DNA of 44,222 bases from positions 1 through 44,222 of the forward strand of contig CAMCFO010000023.1 of the NCBI GenBank assembly GCA_945874155.1, given 5' to 3'. This DNA comes from an uncultured Bacteroidales bacterium (GTDB lineage: Bacteria; Bacteroidota; Bacteroidia; Bacteroidales; UBA932). Below are positions 42,235-44,222 of this stretch, piece by piece; the first letter of the stretch is position 1; every line of letters begins with the position of its first letter. A model generated the notes under the pieces. It did not search any database and was not told where the DNA came from. It saw only the letters and a list, made by a program, of their open reading frames with translations. A program made the position numbers and the translations under genes.

Positions 42235-44222
42235 ATGAAACGGATACAATTAACGCAATTTGCAATCTGCCTGTTGACAACTATTTTATCCATATCCTGC
42301 ACACATAATCTATCCATTGATGTTCAGGATTGGATAAACTTGTCAGACGACGAGATTGAACTTGACCTAAAGAACAACATCAAAATTGTCACCGTCAGTT
42401 CAAAGGTAGCCTGGACGGCAACTTCCGATGCCGACTGGATTGCCATCGAGCCGTCAACAGGAAATGCAGGAGAAACTGAAGTCCAAATAACATCAACGTT
42501 AAAAGAAAACAAAGAAGCGACAGGAACAATAAATTTCAACAGCAGTCAAGGGGGAAATCTTAAAGAAAAATCATTAACAATAAAGACAACCCTCATCGCT
42601 GATTGGATTACCATATCAGACGAGGAGATTGAACTTAACTTAAAAGACAATAGCAAGACTGTCATAATCAACTCAAAAGTAGCCTGGACGGCTACTTCAG
42701 ATGTTGATTGGCTTGCCATTGAACCATCAAAAGGAAATGCAGGCGAGACTGAAGTTATAATAACGTCAACGCTAAATGAAAATAAAGAAACATCTGGCAC
42801 AATAACTTTCAACAGTAGTCAAGATGGAAACTTTAAAGAAAAAACGTTAACAGTAAAGACAACTCTCATTGCTGATTGGATAACCATATCAGACGAAGAG
42901 ATTGAACTTGACATAAAAGACAACAGCAAGACCGTCACAATTGACTCAAAAGTAGCCTGGAAGGCAAATTCAGATGTTGATTGGTTTGTCATTGAACCGT
43001 CAAACGGAAATGCTGGAAAAACGGAAATAGAAATCAGGTCAACTCTAAACGAGGATAAAGAGGCTTCAGGAACAATAACTTTCAATAGTAGTCAAGAAGG
43101 AAGTTATAAAGAAAAATTGTTAACAGTAAAACAGGCAGCTCTTATTACTGATTGGATAACACTTCCTAATGAGATGGTAGAACTTGACATAAAAAACAAT
43201 AGTAAGACTATTACAATAAACTCAGAAGTTGCATGGACTGCCACTCCTAATGTCAATTGGCTTGTCATTGAACCGTCAACAGGGAATGCGGGTGAAACAG
43301 AAGTTAAAATAACATCTACACTAAATTTTGATAAAGAGACTTCAGGAACAATAATTTTTAACAGTAAACAAGCGGGGCATTTCAAGGAACAACAATTAAT
43401 GGTAAATACCATATTATCTACAAGCGTATCAAATTCCAATATTGAACTATCTGTTTTACTCCCTTCTGCGACAATAAATGTATATACTGATTGCCAATGG
43501 CAAATTAAGTCACATCCAGAATGGTTAACAATAACACCGATACGAGGTTCAGGGACATCTGAATTGTTCATTGAGACGTCAGAGAGATACGATTTTAAAG
43601 AAGAAGGAGAAATAATCATAGTTGATGATAAATCAAGAACTGTGACAGTACATGTCTCTCGTATAAAATATTTTGACAACCGTTTTGCTCAAGCGCTTCA
43701 AAATAAAGGCTATATCACAAATGCCTCAAAAATTGACCTTGAAACAATCAAAGAAATAGAATCATTATACATAAATGAAAGCAGACTAACAAAACTAACA
43801 GGTATTGAACTTTTTGAGTCATTAAAAGAATTGGTGTGCTACTCAAACCAATTGACAAGTCTGAACATTAGCAAGAATATAAATTTGACAGTATTAAACT
43901 GCGAGGAAAATCAACTGACGAGTTTAAATGTAAGCAAAAACACAAATTTAACAGAACTAAAGTGCTGTAAAAACCAACTGACAAACTTGGATGTCAGCAA
44001 GAATATAAATCTAACATACCTAAACTGTATTCACAACCAACTTACATACCTGAATGTCAACAATAACATAAATTTAACAAAACTATATTGCGGTTCAAAT
44101 CAACTGACAAGCTTAAACATCAGCAAAAATAAAAATTTAACAGAGCTATATTGTGGTTACAACCGATTAACAAACTTGGATGTCAGCAAAAATACTAATT
44201 TAACTTATTTACATTGTGGTTC
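42235..44222 (+). CDS. Second BACON-LRR surface lipoprotein (partial, runs off the window)
   Basis: The frame is open from ATG 42235 to the window end (662 codons) with no stop. It starts MKRIQLTQFAICLLTTILSI with lipobox SISC, nearly the same as its upstream neighbour. Four BACON-like domains begin at 42328, 42601, 42874 and 43150 (91-92 residues each), followed by a diverged fifth domain and at least seven Cys-containing leucine-rich repeats of 21 residues (for example LYCGSNQLTSLNISKN). The DNA is clearly more AT-rich than the first copy and the repeats have drifted, showing the duplication is not recent or that it has a different history. The C-terminus is not visible. Confidence 0.88.
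   Translation, partial: MKRIQLTQFAICLLTTILSISCTHNLSIDVQDWINLSDDEIELDLKNNIKIVTVSSKVAWTATSDADWIAIEPSTGNAGETEVQITSTLKENKEATGTINFNSSQGGNLKEKSLTIKTTLIADWITISDEEIELNLKDNSKTVIINSKVAWTATSDVDWLAIEPSKGNAGETEVIITSTLNENKETSGTITFNSSQDGNFKEKTLTVKTTLIADWITISDEEIELDIKDNSKTVTIDSKVAWKANSDVDWFVIEPSNGNAGKTEIEIRSTLNEDKEASGTITFNSSQEGSYKEKLLTVKQAALITDWITLPNEMVELDIKNNSKTITINSEVAWTATPNVNWLVIEPSTGNAGETEVKITSTLNFDKETSGTIIFNSKQAGHFKEQQLMVNTILSTSVSNSNIELSVLLPSATINVYTDCQWQIKSHPEWLTITPIRGSGTSELFIETSERYDFKEEGEIIIVDDKSRTVTVHVSRIKYFDNRFAQALQNKGYITNASKIDLETIKEIESLYINESRLTKLTGIELFESLKELVCYSNQLTSLNISKNINLTVLNCEENQLTSLNVSKNTNLTELKCCKNQLTNLDVSKNINLTYLNCIHNQLTYLNVNNNINLTKLYCGSNQLTSLNISKNKNLTELYCGYNRLTNLDVSKNTNLTYLHCG

Overview
The window looks like a chromosomal segment of a gut-type Bacteroidales bacterium of moderate GC. 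The evidence is the Bacteroidetes-style promoter boxes (TAnnTTTG) in front of most transcription units, the lack of Shine-Dalgarno sequences, the Bacteroidetes order of the division cluster without murF, an ECF-sigma relic of the Bacteroidetes type, a DUF368/UgtP-like glycolipid operon and BACON-domain surface lipoproteins. Genus or species cannot be assigned from the sequence alone.

Layout. 1-370: a densely palindromic non-coding element followed by tRNA-Arg(TCT). 489-6453 (minus): a tightly overlapping five-gene operon of PfkB sugar/nucleoside kinase, a small conserved protein, a DUF368 polyprenyl-phosphate transporter, a UgtP/MGD1-like glycosyltransferase and a GH3 beta-glucosidase lipoprotein. 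6548-7558 (plus): a YbhN/AglD-like flippase-type membrane protein. 7542-23410 (minus): the complete division and cell wall (dcw) cluster mraZ-rsmH-ftsL-ftsI-murE-mraY-murD-ftsW-murG-murC-ftsQ-ftsA-ftsZ, ending with an L,D-transpeptidase, preceded by four 10-bp-spaced putative MraZ boxes. 23555-24760 (plus): a divergent M23-family lipoprotein. 25012-26480: an AT-richer accessory patch with a RhuM-family gene and a truncated ECF sigma factor. 26556-31219 (minus): rimP-nusA-infB. 31430-35011 (plus): lpxD, lpxC, lpxA and a WbqC-like gene. 35023-37994 (minus): DUF486 membrane protein, glmM and a NamZ-like DUF1343 protein. 38025-38625: a 600-bp gene-poor stretch with a MITE-like inverted-repeat unit. 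38626-44222 (plus): a surface locus with a small periplasmic protein, a beta-barrel protein, and two tandem paralogous lipoproteins made of BACON-like repeats followed by cysteine-containing leucine-rich repeats; the second runs off the window.

How the genes fit together. Most of the window builds the cell envelope: peptidoglycan precursors and septation (dcw, glmM, M23, L,D-transpeptidase, NamZ-like), lipid A (lpxD/lpxC/lpxA), lipid-carrier and glycolipid handling (DUF368, UgtP-like, YbhN-like), and surface display (BACON-LRR). The most distinctive parts are the BACON-LRR tandem locus with a visible duplication scar, the MraZ-box array placed between two divergent envelope genes, LpxC without the FabZ domain usual in Bacteroidetes, the NamZ-like protein with an altered active-site motif, and the palindromic element beside tRNA-Arg. 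I did not find a complete, clearly novel defence or mobile system; the BACON-LRR locus is the best candidate for an undescribed functional module.
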